Of a DNA stretch of 21,216 bases, positions 1-7,852 are shown piece after piece (position 1 is the first letter of the stretch; the number at the start of each line of letters is the position of its first letter). Position numbers and translations under genes: made by a program. This DNA comes from a virus. The stretch spans positions 1 to 21,216 of IMG/VR virus record IMGVR_UViG_3300021356_000201; one strand, written 5' to 3'. The notes below the pieces were generated by a model. That model did no database searches and was not told the DNA's origin. It saw nothing but the letters and a program-made list of their open reading frames with translations.

Positions 1-95
1 CCTGCTATGGCAGCGTCTCTTAACGATCGTTTAGTTGATTTACCTCTTAGCTTTTGTATGCCGAAGGTTGCTAATGCTATAGTAAATGGATCCAT
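1..95 (-). CDS. Partial CDS, N-terminus of a virion-type protein
   Basis: The first 31 residues are visible, starting MDPFTIALATFG and then a basic stretch with KLRGKSTKRS. The reading frame is open to the window edge, so the gene continues to the left. The ATG at 95 is chosen because an in-frame TAA lies seven codons upstream; no clear Shine-Dalgarno precedes it. From memory, a hydrophobic MDPFT start like this is found on marine podophage virion proteins encoded after the tail genes, but the visible part is too short for a functional call. The 59 bases before it (96-154) hold only AT-rich sequence with no hairpin I can see. Confidence 0.55.
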   Translation of the reverse strand, partial: MDPFTIALATFGIQKLRGKSTKRSLRDAAIA

Positions 96-154
96 AATAA
101 TAATTTTAACTAGTTATTATGGTATTTTATCTTATATATAGCTATTCTTCAATA

Positions 155-913
155 TCAGTCAATTTTGTAGAATTCATTCATGACTTTACCTGTATACTTA
201 TACTCCCCTATATGGCTGATTTCTTCGTCAACAAGAGCATGTATTTTACCACCTATAGATGTCCAAAGTTTACAAAAATAAAAATCCTCACCCATATATG
301 TTTTATTTTTATTGCTCCAATAAGTGTCGAAAAAGTTATAGTAATTTGGTCTATCAACTAACTCACCATTCATTAAAGTTTTTTGTTTAATCACTAACTC
401 TTCGTAGGCTTCTTTTAGCTTATCAAAGACCGATCTTTTGATCATCATCATACCTGTAGGCCCCTTAACCACCTCAACAAAACCATCTTTAGGTCTTATA
501 TCTTTAGTATCTGGTAACTCAATCGGAAAGGTATATCCCATGGTATTTATGTTATCATCAGGTCTATTTTGAAAATCAACTCTAAATTTAGGATCTTCTT
601 TTTGTTTGATTGGATAGGGTATCAAGCTGACATCATGAGGTGATTTAAATAGTCTATAAACAGATCTTGTAGAAAATTCAATGTCAGAATCAATAAATAA
701 CATTCTATCTGCATCAGAATTAAGAAAGGAAGACACACAAAGATTTCTACCTTGAGTTACTAAAGATGACTTCATTAATTGAAAAGTAATTTTAGTTTTA
801 TTTAGAATACATTCTTTTTGCAAATCAAGACAAGCTTTCATAAAATGTATTGATACGTCAGAATGCACGGGTGTGCATACCATTAAATGATTATTGGTTT
901 GATCGTTTGACAT
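155..913 (-). CDS. Glycosyltransferase, GT-A fold, family 2-like
   Basis: A 252-residue soluble protein with GT-A glycosyltransferase features. Residues 11-20 (MVCTPVHSDV) form the first strand and nucleotide-sugar loop. Residues 73-80 hold a DSD motif (75-77) after the hydrophobic run MLFI, the usual divalent-metal/NDP-sugar site. Residues 151-166 begin GPTGMMMIKR, a typical acceptor-side segment, and a Glu-Asp pair lies at 209-210 in YMGEDFYF, where these enzymes place the catalytic base. The ATG at 913 overlaps the preceding gene by 23 bases but is preceded by AAAAGGAGTAATTA, a strong ribosome site, so I prefer it to the internal Met 11. With the GT-B enzyme upstream it forms a two-gene glycosylation unit. 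Donor and acceptor are unknown. Confidence 0.8.
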   Translation of the reverse strand: MSNDQTNNHLMVCTPVHSDVSIHFMKACLDLQKECILNKTKITFQLMKSSLVTQGRNLCVSSFLNSDADRMLFIDSDIEFSTRSVYRLFKSPHDVSLIPYPIKQKEDPKFRVDFQNRPDDNINTMGYTFPIELPDTKDIRPKDGFVEVVKGPTGMMMIKRSVFDKLKEAYEELVIKQKTLMNGELVDRPNYYNFFDTYWSNKNKTYMGEDFYFCKLWTSIGGKIHALVDEEISHIGEYKYTGKVMNEFYKID

Positions 914-1835
914 TAATTACTCCTTTTAAAAACTTATGCCAATGCCTCCCTATATTTTTCCAATCATAAAATCTTCTGTAGTATTCTTGTTGAAACTTAA
1001 GGCCATTTTCTAAATTTACTTTTTCAAGTATTTGTTTAGTTTGTAATATTGTGTTTGTAAGTTGTGTGGTAAGTTTTTCTTTATTCTGTGTATAAGGTAT
1101 ATAAATTGGAAACTCACAACAAGTTTCAGGAAGAGCTCCTAAATCTGTAGTAATTAATATCTGACCTGTAGCCAATGATTCCATAGCAGATATACAAAAA
1201 GTTTCTTCCCAAATACTTGGAAAACAATTTACATCATAATCTTTTAATTTAGACATTAAAGTTTTATGATTGCAATAACCCATGTAATTTACATTTGGTA
1301 AGTCTTTAGCTTTTTGATATAATGCATGATACTCTTTATCGTTTTGTTGTTCAAATTGTTTACCGTAAATTATAGTGCTTGAATAAACATCTAAAGTTAT
1401 ATCTGGATCTTTTATTGATTCCATAGCTGCAAGAGCTATTTCTAAACCTCTCCAAGGAGTTGAGATGTAACACATTTTCATTTTACCCTTATTAGAAAAA
1501 TCTGTCTTTACTTCAAGTTCACTATAGTCAATACCATTTTTTATAACGGTACATCTATCTTCAGGAATTTGAAAAAACATACGATACTTTTCATAGCTCC
1601 AATGACTATTGAAAACGTACCAATCATATTTTTTATGGTTGTCTTTGTTTTGAAACCAAGGTGCTAAATTAGGTTGATCGTAAGAATTTTTTAGCCAAAG
1701 TATATTTGCTTTTATAGGATCTAAAGGTTCTTTCTCTGGTATTGAAGTTGTAATCTGTACAGCATCAAGCACACCTTGATCACAGTGTTTTTTTAAATAT
1801 GCTAATTGTATTTCAGTTCCGCCTGATGGTTGCAT
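891..1835 (-). CDS. Glycosyltransferase, GT-B fold, family 4-like
   Basis: A 314-residue protein with the hallmarks of retaining GT4 enzymes. SGGTE near the start (4-8) matches the Gly-Gly loop of the N-terminal Rossmann domain. VIKNGID (107-113) is the usual linker before the C-terminal domain. STPWRGLEIALAA (125-137) is the donor-side Arg segment. PSIWEETFCISAMES (206-220) contains the E-x7-E pair (Glu 211 and Glu 219) that binds the nucleotide sugar. It is short for the family (commonly 350-400 residues), the N-terminal domain being reduced. The start overlaps the preceding stop as TAATG, implying translational coupling. It could glycosylate a phage structural protein or a host surface polymer; the sequence does not decide. 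Confidence 0.85.
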   Translation of the reverse strand: MQPSGGTEIQLAYLKKHCDQGVLDAVQITTSIPEKEPLDPIKANILWLKNSYDQPNLAPWFQNKDNHKKYDWYVFNSHWSYEKYRMFFQIPEDRCTVIKNGIDYSELEVKTDFSNKGKMKMCYISTPWRGLEIALAAMESIKDPDITLDVYSSTIIYGKQFEQQNDKEYHALYQKAKDLPNVNYMGYCNHKTLMSKLKDYDVNCFPSIWEETFCISAMESLATGQILITTDLGALPETCCEFPIYIPYTQNKEKLTTQLTNTILQTKQILEKVNLENGLKFQQEYYRRFYDWKNIGRHWHKFLKGVINVKRSNQ

Positions 1836-2059
1836 TATGATTTGGTTTTACCAAATACTGTAAGAGATGCAACTGTTATTTTTTGATTGACTTGAAGATC
1901 ATCCGCAACAGTATCAGTATTGGAATCAGCAACATCATTATCAAAATCAGCTTTATTAGCATATACTTTACCTGTTCTTTTGTTCTTTATTTCTTCTTCA
2001 GCTTTTGCTGGAACAATAGGAACTTCTTCACCATTTATTATAACTGTTTTTTGTGTCAT
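1835..2059 (-). CDS. Small acidic protein, conserved marine-phage type
   Basis: A 74-residue, mostly polar protein. The N-terminal half carries VIINGEEVPIVP followed by KAEEEIKNKRTGKVY, and the middle is Asp-rich (DFDNDVADSNTDTVADD). No signal peptide, membrane segment or catalytic motif is visible. From memory, proteins with this KNKRTGKVY/ADxDTxxDD pattern recur in marine phage structural regions, but no function is assigned. Its ATG overlaps the TGA of the upstream basic protein (ATGA) and its TAA overlaps the ATG of the glycosyltransferase (TAATG), so it sits in a coupled run. Confidence 0.7.
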   Translation of the reverse strand: MTQKTVIINGEEVPIVPAKAEEEIKNKRTGKVYANKADFDNDVADSNTDTVADDLQVNQKITVASLTVFGKTKS

Positions 2060-2190
2060 TGTTTTCTACCTTGTCGGTTATATTTTTTATAACATCTTTT
2101 AGAGTTTTTGTTAAGTCTTTTAGTGTGACGACCTGGTCGCTTACGAGGTTTTGGACGTGGGACAAAATGAACAAACTTTTGTTTAGCCAT
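2056..2190 (-). CDS. Very small, highly basic protein (44 aa)
   Basis: Translation from the ATG at 2190 gives 44 residues dominated by Lys and Arg, starting MAKQKFVHFVPRPKPRKRPG and ending NRQGRKQ. It overlaps the upstream gene by 8 bases and the downstream gene by an ATGA, which supports its being real despite its size. The PRPKPRKRPGRH patch suggests nucleic-acid binding or capsid-interior packing, but that is inference from charge alone. I recall similar Arg/Pro/Lys-rich mini-proteins in other marine phages. Confidence 0.65.
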   Translation of the reverse strand: MAKQKFVHFVPRPKPRKRPGRHTKRLNKNSKRCYKKYNRQGRKQ

Positions 2191-2533
2191 TTTCCTGTGA
2201 TCTATCTATAAGTGCATAAGTAATAGCACCTTGAATTTTACTGCTTCCTGTGGCTGCTGTAACTGTGACTGCATCACCTGCCTCAAGGTTTAAAGTTTGT
2301 GGTGTAGCATTAACTTGTGTTTTTGCTGGAACATCATCTCTAAAAAACTCATACTCAGCACTAGAATCAGAAGAATCTACTAAATTCATATTAACTAAAA
2401 TAGCTGATGAGGCGTCGTTGTTAGCAACATAAATACTTTTAATAATAATTGTTGCGTTCGCAGGACATGTGAGTGCAGTCGTCTTACTTGTATCGGTCTG
2501 TTTAAAACCTTGATTTTTATATTGTATGGTCAT
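2183..2533 (-). CDS. Small beta-rich virion-like protein, unknown function
   Basis: A 116-residue protein of alternating hydrophobic and polar residues with many Thr, Ser, Ala and Val, suggesting a compact beta sandwich. Segments such as TIIIKSIYVANND and TLNLEAGDAVTVTAATGSSK resemble the strands of small phage decoration or receptor-side proteins. There are no catalytic motifs, cysteine pairs or membrane segments. The ATG overlaps the upstream TGA as ATGA. Its position directly after the nozzle-like gene and a 54-residue protein suggests a minor virion component; this is inference from context. Confidence 0.65.
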   Translation of the reverse strand: MTIQYKNQGFKQTDTSKTTALTCPANATIIIKSIYVANNDASSAILVNMNLVDSSDSSAEYEFFRDDVPAKTQVNATPQTLNLEAGDAVTVTAATGSSKIQGAITYALIDRSQENG

Positions 2534-2694
2534 GATAAAAAGTAATTAAAAGCTTCACTATCGTTTTTTTGATCTTGTTGATATGAAGTATTCAATTGGT
2601 TTTGTAAAGTTTCTAAAGCTAAATTAATTTGTCTAAAAGAATCTGTATTAAATTCTTTTGGTGGTTCAGGTAAAAATACTTGTACTTTAGCCAT
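2530..2694 (-). CDS. Small protein (54 aa) after the nozzle gene
   Basis: Translation from the ATG at 2694 gives 54 residues: MAKVQVFLPEPPKEF, then a probable amphipathic helix (SFRQINLALETLQNQL) and a polar tail. Its ATG overlaps the nozzle stop as TAATG, and its TGA overlaps the next ATG as ATGA, so both junctions support coupling. The Pro-rich start followed by one helix would suit a small virion or chaperone-like protein, but I do not recognise a family. Confidence 0.65.
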   Translation of the reverse strand: MAKVQVFLPEPPKEFNTDSFRQINLALETLQNQLNTSYQQDQKNDSEAFNYFLS

Positions 2695-4607
2695 TATCTT
2701 CTACCATCAGGTTGTATATCAAATCTAAATTGACCAAATCTCCAACTTTCATTTGTGCTATCATTTTCTATTTTTACAGCAGCTAATCTAGCTCTAGCTC
2801 TGGTGTCTACTTTATCTGTAGTTGACGAAACTGTAAAGGGGCCGAGTGGTGATCCCTGTTGTATGTTAGCTGGATAATCTCTTAATTCTAAAGTCACTTT
2901 GCAATTGCCATTTAAATATTTAAAGTCAGGTATAAATCTTCTTACTTTGATAAAGTATTCACCATCACCCTGAGCATCTAAATCAAAATCACCTGATTTA
3001 ATAAATGCAGATATGGCATTAGTTGTTCCATTTGCTAAAACTTCATTTGTACCTTTTTCATGATCAAAAACTCTTGAGGCACCATTTGATACTCCTTGAA
3101 CTGTAGGAGTATTTGGAGCTAAACTAGCTGTAAATTCAGTCGCTATAGGATCTGCAAATACATGGCTATCTTCATACGTTGTTCGTGCTAGAGTTCCTGT
3201 AGTCCATGTTTGTTCAGCATAATTATAAGTTACTACTCGATCTACATAGCTTGAACTTGCGCTAGCATAGAACCATGATATTTCAGAAAATAAACTATTG
3301 TGAGATCCACATGTAAGCTCAGAACCGTTTGCAAAATTAAAGCCTGGTGTATTATTATTTGTTTGAAATACAAAATCCTCAACAAGTGAACCTAATGATT
3401 TGACAGTTCCATCAAACACAAAGAAACCTCCAGAATCTGACATCCAATAAACTGCACCATTTGCATAAACAATAGCGTGTTGACCCACACACCCACAGTT
3501 TGATCCAACTTGTCTTATACTAAATGTAAAAGGTGGTCCAACAAACTGCATTAAATAAGCTGAAGTATCAGTTAAAATTAATATATAATCTTTTGCTTTT
3601 GCAGCACCTACAATTTTAGTACCGCTATCAATTCTAAAAGACCCTGCTGTATTTGTTGATGTTGCTGTGTAGTCTGTTAAAGATTCTTGATCCGAAAATC
3701 TTATAAACATTTTATCTTGTGTAGTAGGCGATCCTATAGTTGTTTCTGTGCCTAAAATAATCAGATGTCTGTCTCTATCTGAGACCATACTCATTACAGA
3801 CTTGGTAGGAGCATTTGTAACTATAGTTGCTCTGTTAGCTACTCCACTATTTGGATCCCAAGAAAAAGTTTCTCCATTCTTAATAGTGGCTATTAACAAT
3901 TCCCCGTAATTATCTAATGACCATGAACCAGGATCTAATATTGCATTTGATGTTGTTCTTGCAGTACCCCATGTAGAAGCACCATATAATCCTGTCCCCC
4001 ATCCATATCCGTAGGCTTGTTGTAATGGACCTACTTTGTAATAAGGTTTTGAATCAAGTGTACCGTCGTTAGTAGCTCCTGACCCTGTCTCAGCCGACGG
4101 CATTAAAATTGTAAACGTAGTTGAAGTTGGTGCAAGTTGTACTTCAAATAACACATCATCAAAGTCTGTTGCTGTATATGCAGTTTGTCCACCTGTAAAC
4201 GATCCAGCATTTTCAAATGTTAGTATGTCACCTGGTTCGAGGCCGTGGTTCGTGGGACTTGTAATTGTAACCGTTCTAGAACCGTTTGTGGTTGTAATAT
4301 CACATCCTGTTTTTGCTAAAGATGGATTAAAAGGTGTGATGTCATAATAATCATCGCCATCATAAACATACAAAATTTTGTTTGTGCCAAAAGCGATATA
4401 CCTTCTGCCATCTAGATCAGCCCAACTGTGTGAGGCTCTTGCTGCACCTATTAGTTGTTTGTCCATAATCTCAGACCAACCACCGATCTTTTCGGGCATA
4501 GCATATCTAAATCTAACGAAGTCACCATCTACCCATTGGTTTTCAGCCCCTGATGCAGATGCTTGTTTGTTGAATCCTGGTGCAAATTGTACTTTTGTTA
4601 ATGGCAT
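2694..4607 (-). CDS. Tail nozzle / packaged-DNA stabilisation-like protein
   Basis: At 637 residues this is the largest protein in the window. It begins MPLTKVQFAPGFNKQASA and soon has WVDGDFVRFRYAMPEKIGGW, the kind of start I associate with podophage nozzle or gp10-like stabilisation proteins. The body is rich in beta strands with repeated aromatic-Gly turns and blade-like phrases such as YIAFGTNKILYVYDGDDYY and HAIVYANGAVYWMSDSGGF, consistent with a propeller closing the tail channel. A Ser/Thr/Gly-rich insert around residues 105-185 resembles an Ig-like surface domain. It lies 25 bases after the enzyme cassette, with a TATAAT-like element just before its ATG. The virion role is an inference from family resemblance and from the adaptor genes nearby; a tail tubular B-type label is the main alternative. 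Confidence 0.72.
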   Translation of the reverse strand: MPLTKVQFAPGFNKQASASGAENQWVDGDFVRFRYAMPEKIGGWSEIMDKQLIGAARASHSWADLDGRRYIAFGTNKILYVYDGDDYYDITPFNPSLAKTGCDITTTNGSRTVTITSPTNHGLEPGDILTFENAGSFTGGQTAYTATDFDDVLFEVQLAPTSTTFTILMPSAETGSGATNDGTLDSKPYYKVGPLQQAYGYGWGTGLYGASTWGTARTTSNAILDPGSWSLDNYGELLIATIKNGETFSWDPNSGVANRATIVTNAPTKSVMSMVSDRDRHLIILGTETTIGSPTTQDKMFIRFSDQESLTDYTATSTNTAGSFRIDSGTKIVGAAKAKDYILILTDTSAYLMQFVGPPFTFSIRQVGSNCGCVGQHAIVYANGAVYWMSDSGGFFVFDGTVKSLGSLVEDFVFQTNNNTPGFNFANGSELTCGSHNSLFSEISWFYASASSSYVDRVVTYNYAEQTWTTGTLARTTYEDSHVFADPIATEFTASLAPNTPTVQGVSNGASRVFDHEKGTNEVLANGTTNAISAFIKSGDFDLDAQGDGEYFIKVRRFIPDFKYLNGNCKVTLELRDYPANIQQGSPLGPFTVSSTTDKVDTRARARLAAVKIENDSTNESWRFGQFRFDIQPDGRR

Positions 4608-4612
4608 GTCTT

Positions 4613-4620
4613 ATTATACA
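4613..4620 (-). promoter_or_regulatory. Possible -10 element before the nozzle gene
   Basis: On the minus strand TGTATAAT lies 5 bases before the ATG of the nozzle gene. No -35 match is visible. If used, transcription would start at or next to the ATG, giving a nearly leaderless message. The same eight bases occur by chance elsewhere in this AT-rich window, including inside genes, so support is weak. Confidence 0.2.
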
Positions 4621-4632
4621 CCATTTTTTATA

Positions 4633-5187
4633 TCATTTAAATTGTTTGCCTGTAATCCAAGCAACTAGGGAATATCTTTCACCCTTAGTAATGGGAGTGA
4701 TTTCATGCACCATAAAACTTGGAAAGGCTATTAATTTTCCTTGTTCTTTTGGTATTAAATAATCCTCACCTATAACAAGATCTCCACCCTCATACGTAGA
4801 CGGATCTGAAAGCTGTATTGTAATTGATAGTTTTCTTATAGGGCCATTAAACCATCTGTCTACATGTCTACCATAAGCTCCTTTGGGAGCTTTGTAATGA
4901 GTAAATTGAAATCCTTCATCAAAACCATGAAGATCAAATTTAAAAAAATCATTATTTAATGATTTTACAATATGAGTAACTCTTTGAAACATCCATTGAT
5001 ATTCTAAAGTAGGATATATCCAAGATACTTTACTGTTTCTTTTATTATATTTTTTTCCATTAACAGTGCCTTTTTGTAATCCTAATTTTTTACCTTCTTT
5101 TATAATTTTTTTACACTCTTCCTTTGTAAACACATTATCCCAATAAGCCCAATTTTGAATAGTATCTTGTTCTAAAGACCAAGTCAT
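4633..5187 (-). CDS. 2OG/Fe(II) dioxygenase H, prolyl-4-hydroxylase-like
   Basis: A 184-residue protein with the core of 2-oxoglutarate/Fe(II) dioxygenases. FTHYKAPKGAYGRHVD (95-110) supplies the strand and the metal pair His 108 / Asp 110. The distal His 161 lies in FPSFMVHEITP, and Arg 171 ten residues later is placed to bind the 2-oxoglutarate carboxylate. YEGGDLVIG (132-140) is the typical GG-x-L turn. The N-terminal half (TKEECKKIIKEGKKLG) matches the helical start of PKHD-type prolyl hydroxylases. It has a good ribosome site (AGGAGATAAGTT), unusual within this cassette, and overlaps the upstream gene by ATGA. It is the last cassette gene. The substrate is unknown; hydroxylation of a Pro, Lys or small-molecule carbon is what the fold predicts. 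Confidence 0.85.
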   Translation of the reverse strand: MTWSLEQDTIQNWAYWDNVFTKEECKKIIKEGKKLGLQKGTVNGKKYNKRNSKVSWIYPTLEYQWMFQRVTHIVKSLNNDFFKFDLHGFDEGFQFTHYKAPKGAYGRHVDRWFNGPIRKLSITIQLSDPSTYEGGDLVIGEDYLIPKEQGKLIAFPSFMVHEITPITKGERYSLVAWITGKQFK

Positions 5188-5723
5188 AACTTATCTCCTA
5201 CCCATTTTATACTCATTCTTGGAACATGAGGTACATTAAATGGATTAGCTCTATGTAAATCATCAGCTTGAAATTGTATAACTCTTCCATATTTGTATTT
5301 TACTTTTTTGTTTCTTGTAACATTTATAAATTCTCCTCCTTTATCGTCATCTGTAGATCTATCTAATAATAATAAAAACACATGTTGATTTGAATTACCG
5401 TCTGTATGATTAGTTCCGTTCATACCTTTAAATTGTAAATTAGTTGCAATCTCACTTAATTTTAAATTGGCCTTAAAGTTGTTACATAAAAATCTAAAAC
5501 AATTTATTAATGTTTCAACTAATTCTCTATCATCAAAATATTCTATAAAGTCATTATCAAATCTTTTAAAAATTAATTGACCTAATAACAAATGAGAACC
5601 GTATTCTCCTTTGGGAAAGCTTTTTCTATTAGCTGCGTTATTTGCATACCAGGCACTGTTAATTAATTTATAACTTAGATCATCTAAAAATTTTTTATCG
5701 AATAGATTATCGTGGTAATTCAT
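5184..5723 (-). CDS. 2OG/Fe(II) dioxygenase G
   Basis: A 179-residue protein with a complete facial triad: His 106 and Asp 108 in GTNHTDGNSNQH, then His 157 in FQADDLHRAN and Arg 169 in VPRMSIKW as the likely 2-oxoglutarate anchor. FLLLLDRSTDDDKGGEFINV gives the strand and GGE turn. The first 95 residues are helical with no signal peptide. It resembles the P4Hc branch more than the TIGR02466-type enzymes elsewhere in the cassette. It overlaps the halogenase end by 17 bases and dioxygenase H by four, and has only a weak purine run (AAGAGAGC) before its ATG. Its place right after the halogenase suggests action on the same substrate, but that is inference. Confidence 0.82.
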   Translation of the reverse strand: MNYHDNLFDKKFLDDLSYKLINSAWYANNAANRKSFPKGEYGSHLLLGQLIFKRFDNDFIEYFDDRELVETLINCFRFLCNNFKANLKLSEIATNLQFKGMNGTNHTDGNSNQHVFLLLLDRSTDDDKGGEFINVTRNKKVKYKYGRVIQFQADDLHRANPFNVPHVPRMSIKWVGDKL

Positions 5724-7131
5724 GCTCTCTTAAAAAGTCTTTATGTAAAACAGACTCTTTTTCCCATTCTTTCATTTCGTGTTTATATGTTTCGTAAGGT
5801 GTTATAACATTATAGAATCTCATATCTTTTGTTTTTTTAATTAGACCTAAACCTTTGCTTACTACGAGCCAACTATCTAGACCAAAAAAAGCATTACACT
5901 TATCCGTAACATCTAAGTTATTTAATGTTCCATCCTCTATCTTTGATAAAATTTTTTGTAGTTCACTAGGAATGTCTGTTCTTTTTAGATATGTTTTCCA
6001 GAACATACTATCTTTTCTTTTGGTTATGTAGTGTAAATATAAAAAAGCTAATACCTTTTCATTATTTAATTCAACTATACTGTTATATGTATCTCTTACA
6101 CTTTGAGTAGTGTTTACAAAATCACCTAAAAAATTTTCTAATAGTTTTAATTGAGATATACTAAGCCATATAGAAGTGGCCTCTAAAGGTTCAGTAAAAC
6201 CAGAAGATAAACCAACAGATATACAATTACCAATCCACACTTTTTCAAAACGACCTGCTTTAAATTTTAGTTCTTTTATAGGTTCAATTTTAGTTTTAAA
6301 TGTTTTTTCTGCTTCTTCTATTACTTTATCTGTACTAGTGTAATTACTATCGTAAATATAACCAGAGCCAAATCTATGTTGTAATGGTATTTTCCAAACC
6401 CATCCATTTTTCATAGCGATTGCTTGTGTGTAGGGTTTAGGATCTTTATCTTGTTTTATTTTCCAAGGCACCGCTGTGTTAAGTGTTAGGTACTTTGTAT
6501 AATCAATCCACTTACTATTATAATGTTTTCCTATAAGAAGTCTTGAGAAACCTGAACAGTCAAAAACAAAATCACATTTGTAGGATGTTTTATCTTTTAA
6601 ATATATTTTTGTTATAATATCTTTTGTAGAATCTATTTTTAGATATTCACCTTTTTTAAGTTTCACTCCTCTTACCAATGCAATGCTTTTTAAATACTCT
6701 GCTACTTTGTTTGCATCGAAATGAATAGCTGATTTAACATGGTGTAAGTCAATTTTATTTTTATAAGATAAATAACTAGAATAAATATTTTTATCTAAAT
6801 CAATTTTTTTGTTTAATAAATCTAGTATGGTATAAACGTTTATGTCATTAAATCCGTGAAAGTATTTTTTATTATCACCATTCCAATTTTCAAAACATAT
6901 TCCATTTTTTATAGTTCCACCTGTCTGTTTAATTAAATCAAAAATATCAATATCTAAAAAACGTAAACAATCTATAATATGTGGTGTAGTTCCTTCGCCT
7001 GCGCCAAGCACACCAATTTTATCACTTTCAATAAGTGTAATATTAGAACCTTTAAAATATTTATCTAAGTACAGAGCTGTTAACCAACCAGCTGTACCGC
7101 CCCCTAAAATTACTATATTAAAATTTTTCAT
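5707..7131 (-). CDS. Flavin-dependent tryptophan halogenase-like enzyme
   Basis: A 474-residue flavoprotein, slightly shorter than PrnA or RebH (about 530). The FAD-binding GGGTAGW is at 10-16 and LGAGEGTTPH at 42-51 matches the family's second conserved loop. Lys 75 in GGTIKNGICFENW sits where the catalytic lysine of PrnA/RebH lies, and Glu 317 in GFTEPLEATS fits the second catalytic residue. The diagnostic WxWxIP motif is present as WVWKIP (244-249), which separates halogenases from monooxygenases. The known reaction uses FADH2, O2 and halide to halogenate an aromatic carbon, usually of tryptophan. No flavin reductase is nearby, so reduced flavin must come from the host. A marine phage halogenase, VirX1 of cyanophage Syn10, is precedent. 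It overlaps its neighbours by 14 and 17 bases. Substrate and halide are unknown. Confidence 0.9.
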   Translation of the reverse strand: MKNFNIVILGGGTAGWLTALYLDKYFKGSNITLIESDKIGVLGAGEGTTPHIIDCLRFLDIDIFDLIKQTGGTIKNGICFENWNGDNKKYFHGFNDINVYTILDLLNKKIDLDKNIYSSYLSYKNKIDLHHVKSAIHFDANKVAEYLKSIALVRGVKLKKGEYLKIDSTKDIITKIYLKDKTSYKCDFVFDCSGFSRLLIGKHYNSKWIDYTKYLTLNTAVPWKIKQDKDPKPYTQAIAMKNGWVWKIPLQHRFGSGYIYDSNYTSTDKVIEEAEKTFKTKIEPIKELKFKAGRFEKVWIGNCISVGLSSGFTEPLEATSIWLSISQLKLLENFLGDFVNTTQSVRDTYNSIVELNNEKVLAFLYLHYITKRKDSMFWKTYLKRTDIPSELQKILSKIEDGTLNNLDVTDKCNAFFGLDSWLVVSKGLGLIKKTKDMRFYNVITPYETYKHEMKEWEKESVLHKDFLREHELPR

Positions 7132-7852
7132 ATTTTTTTATTATTGATTGAGGTAAAATATCCTCAATTAAATATTTTTGTTTTCTTATACCATTAGTTC
7201 TTATTTTATGTAAACTAAAAGAATAAATAGAATCATTATATTTAAGTCTATTGAGTTCAAATTGTTTTAACTTATTTGGTAAAAGTATTTTTGTTCCTAT
7301 AAATTGAGACAAACATTTTAACACACTAAGGGGATTTTCAACAAGGTCTGTATAATTAATAAATAAATGTTTTTCTTTTCTTTTAACAATATTATTTATA
7401 CTATTATAATATTTGTAAATTATATTACCTTCGCTTGTTGGATCCATCAATTGAGCACATCTTCTTTCTACATCAAAAGGTTTTTCTAATCTAATAAATG
7501 ACGCAAGACACTCTAAAACAGGGCGGTACAAAATAATAAATTTTGGTTTTTTTACAATATTTTTTAAAAGCTTTAAGTTCTCCTTGGTACCCCATGGACC
7601 TCTGTCTATAATATATTTAGAATTCCAATGACTGTAATAATTGTTAAAAATATTATTTACAATTTTATTAAGTGATTTTTCATCAGGAAAGTTATTATAA
7701 ATTTCAGAAGAAACTTTGAGATTATTTAAATAATAAATTATATCAGGTAAAATTGAGTTAGCTGAAACTTTAATATTTTTATTGCTATTCAATATTACAG
7801 AAAACAAAGTATTTCCTGCGCGAGGCATTCCTGTTAAGAAAAACATTTTCAT
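7118..7852 (-). CDS. PAPS-dependent sulfotransferase 2
   Basis: A 244-residue cytosolic-type sulfotransferase. The 5'-phosphosulfate loop is GMPRAGNTLFSVIL (8-21), with Arg 11, Asn 14 and Thr 15 in the usual places. KFIILYRPVLECLASFIR (114-131 region, strand followed by helix) is the 3'-phosphate site, its Arg and Ser in the usual order. IIDRGPWGT (81-89) is a further conserved segment. It is a paralogue of the product of 9605-10360: both share NSIxPxxxY near residue 35 and a YYxxWNSxYIIDR block near 75-85. The predicted role is moving sulfate from PAPS to a hydroxyl or amine. No PAPS-making enzyme lies in the window. It is coupled by ATGA to the dioxygenase upstream and overlaps the halogenase by 14 bases, with no Shine-Dalgarno. 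Confidence 0.87.
   Translation of the reverse strand: MKMFFLTGMPRAGNTLFSVILNSNKNIKVSANSILPDIIYYLNNLKVSSEIYNNFPDEKSLNKIVNNIFNNYYSHWNSKYIIDRGPWGTKENLKLLKNIVKKPKFIILYRPVLECLASFIRLEKPFDVERRCAQLMDPTSEGNIIYKYYNSINNIVKRKEKHLFINYTDLVENPLSVLKCLSQFIGTKILLPNKLKQFELNRLKYNDSIYSFSLHKIRTNGIRKQKYLIEDILPQSIIKKYEKF

Noticed and set aside
96-154. Intergenic promoter or small RNA before the left-edge gene
   Set aside because: Only AT-rich sequence with no convincing -35/-10 pair or stem; too little to call.
119-361. Open frame on the plus strand (80 codons)
   Set aside because: It lies antisense to the glycosyltransferase at 155-913, has no ribosome site or recognisable protein pattern, and all other genes run the opposite way.
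2056-2694. Small proteins as possible RiPP precursor peptides for the cassette
   Set aside because: The 44- and 54-residue products are basic or Pro/Gln-rich marine-phage-type proteins without a leader/core layout, and are outside the cassette beyond the nozzle gene.
4608-4632. Transcription terminator after the cassette
   Set aside because: The 25-base gap has a T-run on the plus strand but no hairpin arms on either strand.
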